Below are positions 21,992 through 32,744 of a stretch of 64,000 nucleotides of DNA, piece by piece. Positions within the stretch are counted from its first letter, which is position 1, and each line of letters opens with the position of its first letter. Under the pieces are notes generated by a model, which worked only from the letters and a program-made list of their open reading frames with translations, made no database searches and was not told the DNA's origin. A program made the position numbers and the translations under genes. The DNA is from Porogramme epimiltina (taxonomy: Eukaryota; Basidiomycota; Agaricomycetes; Polyporales; Polyporaceae), in the NCBI GenBank assembly GCA_900155495.1, contig FTLJ01000428.1:120377-184376 (forward strand), written 5' to 3'.

Positions 21992-24900
21992 CTAGCGGCG
22001 CTTGCGAGCTTTGCTCTTGGGGCCACTCCCCTACAACAGCCCAATAGTTCGCAGCGGCTACTCGTTAGACGACGGGTCGAGTACATACCTTCCTAGCCAA
22101 CAAGGGGCCGTCTACCTCACCATCCTTTCGCCGGGAATAGGACCTCTGTGCTAATGAGTGGAGTAATAACAATCACAGATCCCACCTACCAGACGTTTGA
22201 TGGGCTTTGTCGCACTCCGCTCTTCTGCGGGTTTCGGAGGAGTTCCTGATCCGCTTCTTTTTCCAAGAGAGGAGAGAGGAGAGCCTTTCCGCGTCATCTG
22301 TTCGTCGTCGAAATCGAGAATCTCATCAGAGCAGTCGGTTGCCAGGCGTCCGAAGTGAGGCTTGTCCGATTTCTTCTTGGCGTAAGTGAATGGCGCATTG
22401 TGAGAGACCGACGTCGAGGCGGGCAGAGTTTTTGGTGGTGTGACATGAGACGGCGGGGTGACTGGCTTGGGAGCGATGACGCGACCGCGGGTGGGCACGG
22501 GAGTAGGTTTAGCGGAGACCGTTGTGTCGACATTGGGTAACTCGATGCCATGTTGGTCGTCTGCATGACGGGAGTGCAGATACATCATGCTTACTTGACT
22601 ATCCTCGCCTAGGGCTTGACTCGGCGAGCTACTCAATTCGGAAGACATCCATGAAGCGGGATTGACCATAGATTGGTCGTTGAATACAGGCACCGGTACC
22701 GAAACAGGCTTGGTTTTCTTTGGACATGGCATTAGATATCGAGCGAAAGGCGGAGAAAAGCGGTATACCTGAGTGTTGAGATGCTTTGTAAGACTAGACT
22801 CTAGTAGGTGAATCTTCGAGCGCATCTCTTTTATCGTGTTATCGCGCTAAAAGCGTGTTAGTTGGCGTGGATACAATGAACAGTGGTATACTCACGCGGC
22901 GTAACTCATTGCGGCTTGTCACCAACTCTTGCTGGTACAGGTTTTGTGACGTCTCGATCAGACTCTTGATGAAGGCTTTCTCTTCATCATTCTGTTTGGA
23001 TGGTGAGTGTAGGAGCCGACACCGATGGGATATGAGGAACGAACGAGGTCTCCTGTACGGTAACGGGCCTCAATAGTTTTGGCTCTCAGCGTACTCTTCA
23101 ACTCGGTCGCCTCCAAAGAGGCTATTTGTGACTTCAGGGAGTGCACCGCCGATTCTATCGACGGAGACGAAGGCGTTTGAGTCATCTGGTTATGCGAGCG
23201 AAGCCCTCGCACTTCATCTTCAAGTATCTTGTTTCGATCCTCTGCTGTGGCAAACCGGCTGCGAGCTTCACCGAGGTCGTCCGTAAGCTCTTTAATTCGT
23301 GCTTTCTCTACAGCGAGGCGTTCTGCGAATGACGACTCGTGTCGCGCTAAGCTATCTGTATGTTCCTTCTTTAATGCCGATAGTATGGCGTCCTGCTGCT
23401 TGAATGCGGCATCCTGTTTTTTATATGCAGTGTCAATGATGTCGAGAGCACTTTGGAGTCCTTGTTTTTGTTCCTGAAGTATGGTGATTTCCCCTTGTGC
23501 AGCTGCATTGACCTCAGTCAGTGTTTTCTGCGAAGCCTGCGTTAATAAGAGACCACACGGGCAATCTGGCAACCAAACCGTATGTGTTATCTCTGCTGCC
23601 GTCAAACGTTCCTAGGATAAAAATCAATCTTGATGTGCAGGTCGAGTCAGTGAATGCTTCGCACTTGAATGTCCCCTACGGACTCTCGTGTGATTCTCAA
23701 AGTGACCGATTGTTCTTCGAAACGTTCCTCTAGTGCCTGTAATACATTTAGATGATTATGTACACTATAGATCATAACCTCATTCTTACAGCGTAACGCG
23801 AATTTACGTCTTGTAGCCTGTACTGTGTCAGAATCAATGTACGCCTTAACAATCATTCCGCCTACTTCTCGGATCGAAGCACTAGCTCACGGCGAGCTTG
23901 CAATATGGTGTCGTTCAGGCTGGAGACCTGTTCGTGTAAGACCCGCGATTCTTCAAGTAGCCTCGCATTGTCCTTCTGTTCTGCTTGGAGATGAGCATTG
24001 CTAGAGCCCAGATCGCTTGTGAGGCATCGGACATCTTCGTGGGCCTGAACGACCTCTGCCTCTAGGCGTTTCACCCTAGGACAATTTTAGCCCCGTAAGT
24101 CGTAGAGCATTGGGGCCACGTACGTGTCGTCATACTGCGAATTCTTTGCAACGACCGCTCCTGTGAGTTCTGTGATTCGGACATCCTTTTTGACGATAGA
24201 GTCCTTGAGCGACTGAAGCCTAAGGGAAGTTAAACATGAAAAACTAGACCGACGGCGAATCAAAGGGAGTACTCAGTATCCAGAGCACGAAAATCTGAGA
24301 GGCCGGCTTCGATATCTCCTACTCTCTTTCGGAGCTCTGTATTCCTTGAATAGTATCAGATGAGTATCTAACACTGGCAACCGGTCGATATAACATACTC
24401 GTGTTCTATAGAATCAATCCGAATATCTTTCGCAGTCATCAATGTTTGTAGTTCTTCGTTCCTAGCCGAGGTTGTCTCACGGTGAGCTGAATTGGTGTGA
24501 GCAGGGAGGGAATTCTCCAACCGTTCGGTAGCAGAAGCAAGCTTTGTTTCCAGTTCTGTTGCGGTGCAAAGCGCCTTGTGCAATTCTGTCCTTTCTTTCT
24601 CTAGTTTGTGGGTCAGCAACAAAAGCTGTTCCGCTGTATGATACTGAGTACTAATAACCATGTAGTTGGGATAGAAAACCTTACTAGCTGCTGCAACCGC
24701 AACGTTCAGTTTGCTCAGAGCGGTCCTGTCCTCTCCTTGAACATTTTCCAGCTCAGTGACGCGACTTTTCGCTTCAATCAGTTCTCCCCCCATAGTCTGA
24801 AGGCGATCGCGTAAGATGTCGTTGACTTGTTGGCCTAAATGCGGGTCGTTGTTACTCATGAGCAAACGTGTGATCGAAGCGTTACGCGCACTTTTTGAAT

Positions 24901-26162
24901 ACTCGGCCTCAAGTGTGCTTATGATATTCTTAATCTCGGCAGACTTTGCCAGTCCTTCATTTGATTGCAGATGAGGCTCCAGCTCTGGAACACAGTTCAT
25001 GGATGCTTCACCACAGAGACGAAAGACTGCATACTGTTGATCGCATCGGCAACATCCTCGCGCAACTCTTTCAGATCAGGAAGAGAAGCACGGATCTCGT
25101 TTGCTACTGTGACTGATGATTCTGTTTGCGATTGGAGCCGTTTCATTACGGAATGCATCTCCTCGAGGCTAGCGTATAATAGGTTAGTGCACTCCAACTT
25201 GATAGAATGGTTGAGGTACCTCTTAGAATTGGACTCGAGGCTTTGCTTCGCTGCGTCTTTGACAGACTTAATCTTCTGAGATAGAACGTCTCTCTCCTCC
25301 TGCACGGACTTGAGCCGTTCTTGAAGAAAGGTGATTTCTCGCCTCTGATATAGGAGAGTGTAGTGCATATATGCGCCGATTAATGAGCATTCTTACCTTT
25401 TCTTCAAGCTCAAACTTCGTGGTTCTAAGATCCGCAGCCCCACGAATCATAAGAGAAGAGATATCATCATCTTGACGACCTTGGGATAAAGTAAGCGAAG
25501 AGGGGCTCCTCGAGCGAGTGTGGCGTGTAGAATCTTCGTATTGTCGTCCAACGCCGCCGTCCTCAGATCCTAGTGGGGTATCGCCGTAGACAGGAAATTC
25601 CGGAGAGCCTACAGCGGAGCGTTAAAAAGGCCAAAAAGACACAGTGAGATGCCAGCCTACCAGCCCCCAGTCGTTGACGGAGACTTTTCGAAGGTTTCGT
25701 TAGAGAAAAGATTCGAGGCTTGACATCTTCTGAGAGGCTGCATTGTTGCATTGGAGAAGGAACGGGCATAGCAAGACCAGAAGCAGTGGCAAGACGACGG
25801 GACGTAAGTGATGGTGTAGACATCGAGGGCTCCGGCATATACGAGTGCAGGGTTTCTGAAGTATTGTCGACGGCGTGGGTTGATATAAGCCGAGATCCGA
25901 GAGAAAGCTGGCTCCGTTGAGATTGAGCTTGACGAGTCAGCTCTATAGAATCGGACAGCGTCGGGTCCAGGTTCATAGGAGAGTCCTCAGGGGCTGCAGA
26001 ACCGATACGTAACAACGGTTTGGTGTCTATATTGTGTGTATATCGCCCAGATGGTGGTGTGGTGTCGCACGAGTTATCCTTGATTAACGAAGTTGCGGAA
26101 CGCTGCTGTCGGACATCCGGCGCTGTGGGGAACAGCTTCTGGCGCAAGAAGAACCCATCCAT
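21992..26162 (-). CDS. Large coiled-coil protein with disordered ends
   Basis: About 18 exons, all spliced by short introns, give roughly 1,080 residues. The first exon is 26162-25661 (start MDGFFLRQKLFP, with an alternative upstream ATG at 26213). Its Ser/Pro-rich part includes SGLAMPVPSPMQ. From about 25600 to 22800 the exons encode almost continuous heptad coiled coil, for example TFLQERLKSVQEERDVLSQK and AEQLLLLTHKLEKERTELHK. The C-terminal exon (22694 downward) is disordered and Pro/Ser-rich, with a KKKSDKPHFGRL patch, then SYSRRKDGEVDGPLL and a basic end GPKSKARKRR with stop at 21992. The layout resembles fungal structural or SMC-like scaffold proteins, possibly of the spindle, septum or meiotic axis, but no signature settles it. 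Basic C-terminal clusters suggest a nuclear or DNA/RNA-associated role (inference). Confidence 0.75.
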
Positions 26163-26570
26163 CGTTTGGAAGAATGTAGGTGAGAGCGTGAAGGCAAGAA
26201 CGAGACCGTTCACGCGTTAGCGACGCGTCGCGCAAGCGGTCGCGGTCACGTGTCCGTTTAGGGGAATTGAGTAATAAATAAGAGCGCTCACAAGCCACGA
26301 AAGTCTGAATTATATTGCGCAGACCAAGAGATTCGCAGGTAGTTCATGGTGGCCACAGTCACAGCTAAGATTCATGCTGGCAATAAGAGGCGGCTGCAAC
26401 GACTATAGGGCTTATAAAGTCGATGAGACTTCTGGGCCTCGCACTATTGGAAGTACGCATGGGTCGGCATGGCATGTTGTGTTGGATGCGGCAGCGTATA
26501 GCATACAAATGGGACGAACAGACTCAAAGCAACATAAACGAACAACTCCACAACCCGAGACGGACCGCAC

Positions 26571-27110
26571 TCATGCCTTCACAGCGTACTTGCGGAGTGG
26601 GAAGTGGATATCCTTCTTGTGCTGCTTCTCCGTCTTCAGAGACGCTTCGTGCTGTACGTTCACGACGATGAGCTGCGGTCATATGCATCATGGTATAGCG
26701 TACGTGCCTTGGTCAGACGTCTCCTGATGGCACGAGTCTTCTTGACACGGAGGTCAAGGGGCAGGTACTTCTTGTTCTTGTAGAACTCCCGGAGGTTCTG
26801 CCTCTGCTTTTGGTTCGTGACAGTCAACACCCGCGCGATCGACTTGCGGACGGTGTTGCTGGGTGATAAAATGCTCAGCCAACTGAGCAATAGAGCGCAG
26901 ACGAACGACTCACATCTTGGTGAGCTTCGCTGCAGAGCCACCAGCAATCTTCTGTACCCGAAGAGTCAGGAGCTCGTTCTTGAGCTCGGTGAGCTGCTTC
27001 GACAAGTCGTTCTTGGACCTATTGTACACCGCCAATGAGAAAAGTAGGAAGGACTTCGAGTTTGCAACTTACTTGGACTGGAGCTCGTACGCCTTGACCT
27101 TGCCGGGCAT
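26571..27110 (-). CDS. RPL35: 60S ribosomal protein L35 (uL29)
   Basis: Four exons (27110-27073, 27018-26914, 26858-26708, 26651-26571) encode 124 residues, the normal size. The protein starts [13 protein letters not shown], continues with [38 protein letters not shown] and [19 protein letters not shown], and ends [10 protein letters not shown], all hallmarks of eukaryotic L35, a protein at the rim of the exit tunnel. The last intron (26652-26707) begins with GC, not GT, after ACCAAG. The one GT nearby (three bases in) would shift the frame away from the conserved K-H-E junction, so a GC-AG intron is required. Confidence 0.96.
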
Positions 27111-27767
27111 TTTGTCGTGTAGGGATCTATAATCGCAGAGACGGCATCAGCGAATGTTAGTGTCGGCCGTGCGGTCTCTAGGGAGGACGGGCAGCAAGGA
27201 GGACGAGATATTTACCTTGAGGAGTGTCGTAGGGGTTGTGCGTACCGCGCTTGGGACGAGGATGAGGTACCGTGGGACAAAGCGCGATGAACTATGTAGT
27301 TCCTCCAGCCACCAGGATATTCAATTCCCACGCAGGTCCTCACCTTCCTAATATAGCTATCCGCCCTCTCGTCGTCCGGCACGATGTGGGGGCATCTAGC
27401 AATGATACGACATGCTTGTCAGCCACCACCGTCTTGCTGAGCCCTCTCCCTGCACTTTTTGGCTGTCTCGATGTCTTCTATAACAAGGTTTCGCTCTGGA
27501 TCTGGCGCTTGGTAAACCGCCGGGCTTTCTCTCTTTGGGGGTCTTTGTGGGGGAGGCTGTCAATTCATTAACCTCTCCTCTGAACGTACTCCTGCTTTAC
27601 GTCCACCCACCCCGTCGCATGTTGTGTGGCATCCTTCGTCACTCTTCCTTACACCGCTCTGCCCCAACCTATAATACCAGCTGATGACCCGTTGTAAGCT
27701 ACCTCTGACTATCTGCATCTTCCGTCACTTGACACCAGCAAATGAAATCAGCGCACTGCGATAGGCA
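27111..27767. promoter_or_regulatory. Divergent promoter region, RPL35 / orphan gene
   Basis: The 657 bp between two divergent starts hold no gene I can support. No obvious TATA box stands out on the RPL35 side. On the other side T/C-rich segments (27405-27480 and 27600-27660) precede the start at 27768. Confidence 0.4.
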
Positions 27768-28340
27768 ATGAATTCCTTATACCCCCCAGGTCAAGAACCA
27801 CACCCCATTACATCCCTCTTCCCACATGTCGAACAAGACGTGATCGCGTCGATCGTCCATCATCAGCTCTCCGGCACCGAGATCTATAAGCTCGACTCAC
27901 GCCGTATCCTCGAGTCGACCTGGAACCTCGTCGAAGTGAATATGGACGAGAGTGCTTTCTCTATCCACGCGTCTCCCTCCGCCACCGAGACATACGCGAC
28001 GCTGGACTCGCTTCTAGTCCCTCTCAACGCCTACTTCTCCGTCCTCTGCATCCACGGACTCTCCCATGGCCAGTCCTCCATGCTTCCATTTTACTTCTTC
28101 CGGTACAGCAGCCACCTGGTCAAAATTGCCGCACAGTACGAGTGGGATGCTGTGCTTTCCTATCATCTTGCCTCATTTTCACGCCGATGTAAGGAGATGC
28201 GGAAGGGCGACTACAGCGGTTGGGGGAGGGTTGACATGGATCTCATGGAGGAATTTCTAGTCCCAAATCAGAAAACACGTTACGGTACTGTACACGAGTT
28301 TTCCAGTGTATACCAGTCTTGGGAACTGATCTGCCCATGA
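27768..28340 (+). CDS. Single-exon orphan protein of a fungal-only type
   Basis: The 190-residue intronless frame is clearly protein-like: SLFPHVEQDVIASIVHHQL, a long helix region (LVKIAAQYEWDAVLSYHLAS) and a charged end, RCKEMRKGDYSGWGRVDMDL. Similar short proteins with an EYEW...Y.H...R..EM..GDY pattern recur in Agaricomycetes as uncharacterised proteins. That memory is not checked here. There is no signal peptide, membrane segment or catalytic motif. Lack of introns, in a window where most genes have several, may mean a young or mobile gene (inference). Confidence 0.65.
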   Translation: MNSLYPPGQEPHPITSLFPHVEQDVIASIVHHQLSGTEIYKLDSRRILESTWNLVEVNMDESAFSIHASPSATETYATLDSLLVPLNAYFSVLCIHGLSHGQSSMLPFYFFRYSSHLVKIAAQYEWDAVLSYHLASFSRRCKEMRKGDYSGWGRVDMDLMEEFLVPNQKTRYGTVHEFSSVYQSWELICP

Positions 28341-28526
28341 AGACACGCGAAGGAAGCAAAAATGATATGTACTTCAATGTATATCTACTGCGTATGATCT
28401 CTCGACGTCCTAGTGATGATTTGTTCATACTGTATGTATTCCGGGATGTATTATTATTACATGTGAGGCGGGGCGAGTCTTAAACAGATCCATGAACGCA
28501 TCGAATACTCGGGACCTCGGGGGTCA

Positions 28527-29640
28527 TCAGTGGTAGGTTGTATCTTTCGTTGCCGGGCTCCCTGAAGTCGCCTGTGAGAATACATGTCCTCAGTTGACAT
28601 CATCAAGCCGAATGCACGAATGGACGTACGGCAGATGAAGCGATTGCTTCTAGCTTCTGACCCAGCTCGCGCATCCGCTCGACCCCTCGTCCATCGCCTG
28701 GTCGTGGCACCAGCCCTTCCCTCATTTCGACCTCATGTATAAACGCAGCTACGTCCGCAAGGGCTCGTGCGAGGTCTTTCATCTCGTTGGGTCCCATCGT
28801 GCTAGCCATGCTATATAGTCGTCAACATTATCCCCATTACCCGGATTGACTTCGCGAGCAGACGAGCATAACACACCTCCGATTTACCTGTCCCTGCAGC
28901 CCCTGTATGGACTCGGATGTCTCGGTCTGCCACCGCTTGTCGTCCAGATAGTTCTGTCTTCGCGCCTCCGCCGCGACCTCTAGTATCCCCGCCAGCCGCG
29001 CTGCGTTCTCCCCCGCAGAGCGTTGGGCTTCCCTCACAGCCTCCACCACTTCTCTCGTCCTGTCGGCACCGGCTTGATCTACCGTCGCGCGATACGAGTC
29101 CTGCGCCTGGCGGAGCTCGTTAAGCCTGTTGAGCACGCCGCTGGTGAGGATGCCGCGCTCGCGCGCGAACTCGGCCGTCGATGCGCGCACTTCGCGGACC
29201 AGTGAGCCATTTGCGTTGCGAAGCGCTTCGAACTCGCGCACAAGGCCGCTGAACCGCCTGCGTAGGAGGAAGTAGGGTGCAACCACGAACGGGGCGAGCA
29301 CGATGGAGAAGACGATGAGAGTCTTCCCCGCGCTGCGAGAGTTTGTGTGTGCATAACGGTCTTGCGATGGGGGTTCGGGGTAGTGGAGGGATTCGAGCAC
29401 AGCCATCTGTTCAGCATCATCCACAGCATTGTGCGGGGAGGACATATTCGCGGGCGAAGGTGATGGTTGTTGGTTGGTAAAGGCACGCCGAGAACACATG
29501 GCGTTCATGAAGAAGTTCCAGGGATAATAATGAGGTGGGCCACAGAACGTGCGGCGTGTGGCGCGGATGACTACGCAGGGACTACTTATCGAGAATCGTG
29601 AAGCACGTGCTAGGTATCGTAACTTTATACTTCGTAACAT
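28527..29640 (-). CDS. Membrane-anchored coiled-coil protein, probably mitochondrial
   Basis: Exon 1 is 29640-28877 and exon 2 starts at 28810. A perfect donor (GTACGT) at 28629 and acceptor at 28572 give a short last exon, 28571-28527 (329 residues). Without that splice the frame stops at 28603 (323 residues). The N-terminus MLRSIKLRYLARASRFSISS is basic, Ser-rich and free of acids, like a mitochondrial presequence. One hydrophobic segment, TLIVFSIVLAPFVVAPYFLL, is followed by arginines and a long helical coiled-coil stretch rich in Ala, Arg and Glu. The plan resembles an inner-membrane protein with a coiled-coil domain. I do not recognise the family. Confidence 0.65.
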
Positions 29641-29853
29641 AATGAGTACTAGTAATACACGAGGTATCCAGGTATTAGAGCAGCTGACGGTAAGCCCGAC
29701 TTAAGGAGATGCAAAAGATCCAGCAGAGGAATACAGCAATACAATGGGTCCGATGAGAGCACAGAGCGAGGACAGCGCGAGAGCGGAGCAACAAGATGTA
29801 ACAAATGAGAGCGTGAACGGAGAGGCAGAGTGGTGAGGAAGAAATGAAAGGTT

Positions 29854-32269
29854 TCATGTAACAGCCTTTTTCTTCTTTCCTCCGAACAACTTTCGGAGGA
29901 AAGCGAAGCGGACCTTTTTCTTCTTCGGCGCGGTTGACGAAGCCGATGTCGCCACGGGGGACGTCACCGGCAATCTGGCCCTGGACTGTCAATCCTGGCA
30001 TCCTTGCGAGAGCGCAAAGAGGTACTTACTCGTCGACATACACAGGATAGGTTCTCTTGAGCCCCGCCTTCACGGCGAGAATGTCGTCCTGATTCTCATC
30101 GCGTATTGCCTGAGGGACGTTGATTTTCCGCCTCCAGATAGCCATGCTTTTCCCAGAGGGAGACAGCAGGAATACGAAAACGACAACCTGGAAAGCAGGA
30201 TCGTATAGTGTGACGGAGGATTGGAGGGTTGAATCGCAGGTAAGCTGGAGAGTGCTGAGGGGCAGCCAGTCAAACGTTGGCTGTGGCGAGTCTCCGACTG
30301 TGGAGGGCGCCAGAAAATCTGCGTTAGAAAACAGTGCACCTCGTTCTCCGGTTTCGAGAAATTTTTGTAGCTGTGAGAGTTTGATGAGTTTTAACGCCAG
30401 TCACGGTAATGATACTCGCTCACTCCGATACTCGCGATGCCGTTAGACATTGCGCTGATCCAGTGGAGCAGAGAGCCGACTCGACGATCTTTCTCGGGGT
30501 TGAACGCCCATCGAAATCGTTCTTTGGCAGGACGGTCCCGGCTGTACAGAGCATATTCTGCGGGGATGAGAGCTACACCATGGGATTCCACAAATGCATT
30601 CTCGCCAAGCCCATTTCTAGGAGGTGCAAGCTCGAACACGGTGGTTTTCACGGTAGCAGTGGTCATAGGAATGGTGCCCGTGGCCATCTTCATTGTCCTG
30701 GACGAGATTGGAGAGGGTAACCACGCAGCGGGGTGGGCTTGAGCAGTGGAGCGGGATGTTACTGATGCAGGAGCCGGGGGGTATGGTGGGTGAGGGGGCT
30801 GAGGGGGCTGTGGAGGGTGCGCATTTCGATGCGCAACTCGAGGGGATTGACTGGAGTAAGAGACATTGGAAGAGAACCGCACCCGCTGATTGCCACCATG
30901 ATTGCCCCAACCGTCGTCATACTCGTCCTCCTCGTCCCATCCGTCGTCGTCTTCATACTCCTCTTCTTCCTCGGGGATCGTCGAAGCACGATCTCCACCC
31001 CATCCCTCTTTTCCCCACTGTTGCCAGGCTCCGGGAGGTGGCTGCGCTCGAGGTTGTTGAGAATGACCACGATTGCCGCCCCTGGAGTTGGACTCCTGGA
31101 TATTGCGCAAGATCCCCTCTTGATGAGCTATTAGCTGGGCACTGACACGTTCCATGTCGATAGACTGTTGGCCTCCGACGGGGTGAACAACGTGTTGTTG
31201 CCTCTGGTGAGTATTGTGACGCGGTGGTGACTGCGAGAAAAAATCCTTAGTCTAGTAATCCGGAGCCGTCAAAAAGAAGATAAAGTCTAAGCACGCTGCT
31301 CGTCGGAAAGAACTTGTTGAATACTACCACCGACGGCAGCGCTCTGGATAGTGTGCGGGTAGGAATAGGTCGCAGGATGTGGTGAGGTATTTACCATTTT
31401 CGCTTCAGCAGCCCAATTCGTCCACGCAGGTTTCGCGGCGGGTGGACTTGGGGCCTTCGGTGCCGCGTGGCCACCCCAACCTTGTGTAGGTTCGCCCCAA
31501 CCGGCAGCTGGCGGGGCTCCCCATGCCTGAGCGGGGTGCATCTGAACGGCGGCGGATGGATGTAGAGAGGCGGGAGGAGGGGCCTGCGCCGCAGGCGTCG
31601 GGGCGGGAGGGTTGTGCTGAGCACCGCTTCTCTTGGTGTTGCCGTGACCTCTGAGCAGATTGAACATCCCAGCCCCGCCACCGCCACTGCCGCCACCACC
31701 ACCCCCTCCGCTCATCGGCACGGGTACATCCCAGTCCTGGCCTGTCGACGGCGGCGCGCCCCACGCGTCGGCGGGAACAGCGGGAACAGCAGCAGGCGCA
31801 CCCCAGCCTCCAGGGACCGGCGCGCCCCAACCGTCGACGGCAGTGTGTTCAGTGGCCGTATGAGGCGCGCCCCATCCTTCGTTCGAGGTAGATGCGCCTT
31901 CTGCCCACTCATCATCTTGGCCACTTTGATGGTGATCGTCCGCGTGCGTTGGTGCGCCCCAGCCTGGTGGAGGGTAGGGGATAAAGTTTCGAGGCGAGAG
32001 ATTCATGGTGAAGGCACGGTTGCACGCAGTTTGTGAAGGGGGACGTAAGAGCGTGAGCCTCGGCAATGCGACACTATAAGAAGGCGTTAACACGAACCGT
32101 GCGCGGTGGCCGCGTGAGCAATCGATGATTTCGCGTGGGCATCATGTCCGGATGGATGAAGCGCGACTACGGCAGGCACCACGGAAGGCACTGCAGTGGA
32201 TTCGACAATGGGCTGGGATGTCGCGGGCGGGTCGGGTCCCTTGGCTTTGCCCTTCTTTATCTTTGCCAT
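29854..32269 (-). CDS. GWGAP-repeat, basic-tailed protein (basidiomycete CcmS-related type)
   Basis: Start MAKIKKGKAKGPDPPATS at 32269; stop at 29854. Exon 2 encodes many GWGAP/AWGAP units, a run of glycines and Pro-rich spacers. The next exons give an acidic EEEEEYEDDDGWDEEDEYDD stretch, then a folded C-terminal domain, AFVESHGVALIPAEYALYSR, ERFRWAFNPEKDRRV, VGDSPQPTFDWLPL and SVTLYDPAFQVVVFVFLLS. The last exons end in APKKKKVRFAFLRKLFGG and four lysines, a polybasic amphipathic tail that could bind membrane or nucleic acid. Introns 29981-30029 and the one after SAMSNGIASIG fit well. The joint between the repeat exon (ending near 31290) and the exon beginning near 31240 is unclear. I recall this architecture as the CcmS-related domain family of basidiomycetes, from memory only. 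Function unknown. Confidence 0.65.
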
Positions 32270-32744
32270 TGAGTAATTGGAAGGGCGTCAAAAGGCACGC
32301 GCACGAAGACGTGTAAGCAGAGAAGACGGCGAGGGTGTGCGCCGGAAAAGGTGTCACAGCGCGCCCCGGCTGGGGGAAGGCCAGAGGCGACGGAGATGGA
32401 GAGTACGTCCCCGGGCGGGGTCTGTGGGGAGGGACACGGCGGGGACGAACACGAGGTTTGGTCGGGATCATCGACGGGCCCGGCCGCCCGTGGGAACCCT
32501 TCGACCCGCACTAGCGCTCATTGCAGCATTGATGCTCGTCCTCGACGTCTCCGACGTGAGTACTCCTCTGTCCTCTTCCTCTGCCAACCGACTTGCGACT
32601 GCTGCTGGCGCATTCTTGCCTGCGCCTCCCTCTGCGTCTCTCCACATTCTCGCTTGCAACATTGTTATTCCCCATGGCATGACATTATCTGCTGGTCGAC
32701 ATCTACGCTGTTGAGCAACTTGCAGGAACTCAAGGGCACTCACC
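32270..32744. promoter_or_regulatory. Divergent promoter region, GWGAP-repeat gene / STB6-like gene
   Basis: The region is 475 bp between two start codons on opposite strands. CT-rich stretches (32560-32640) lie on the STB6 side. I see no clear TATA box and no coding pattern. Confidence 0.4.
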
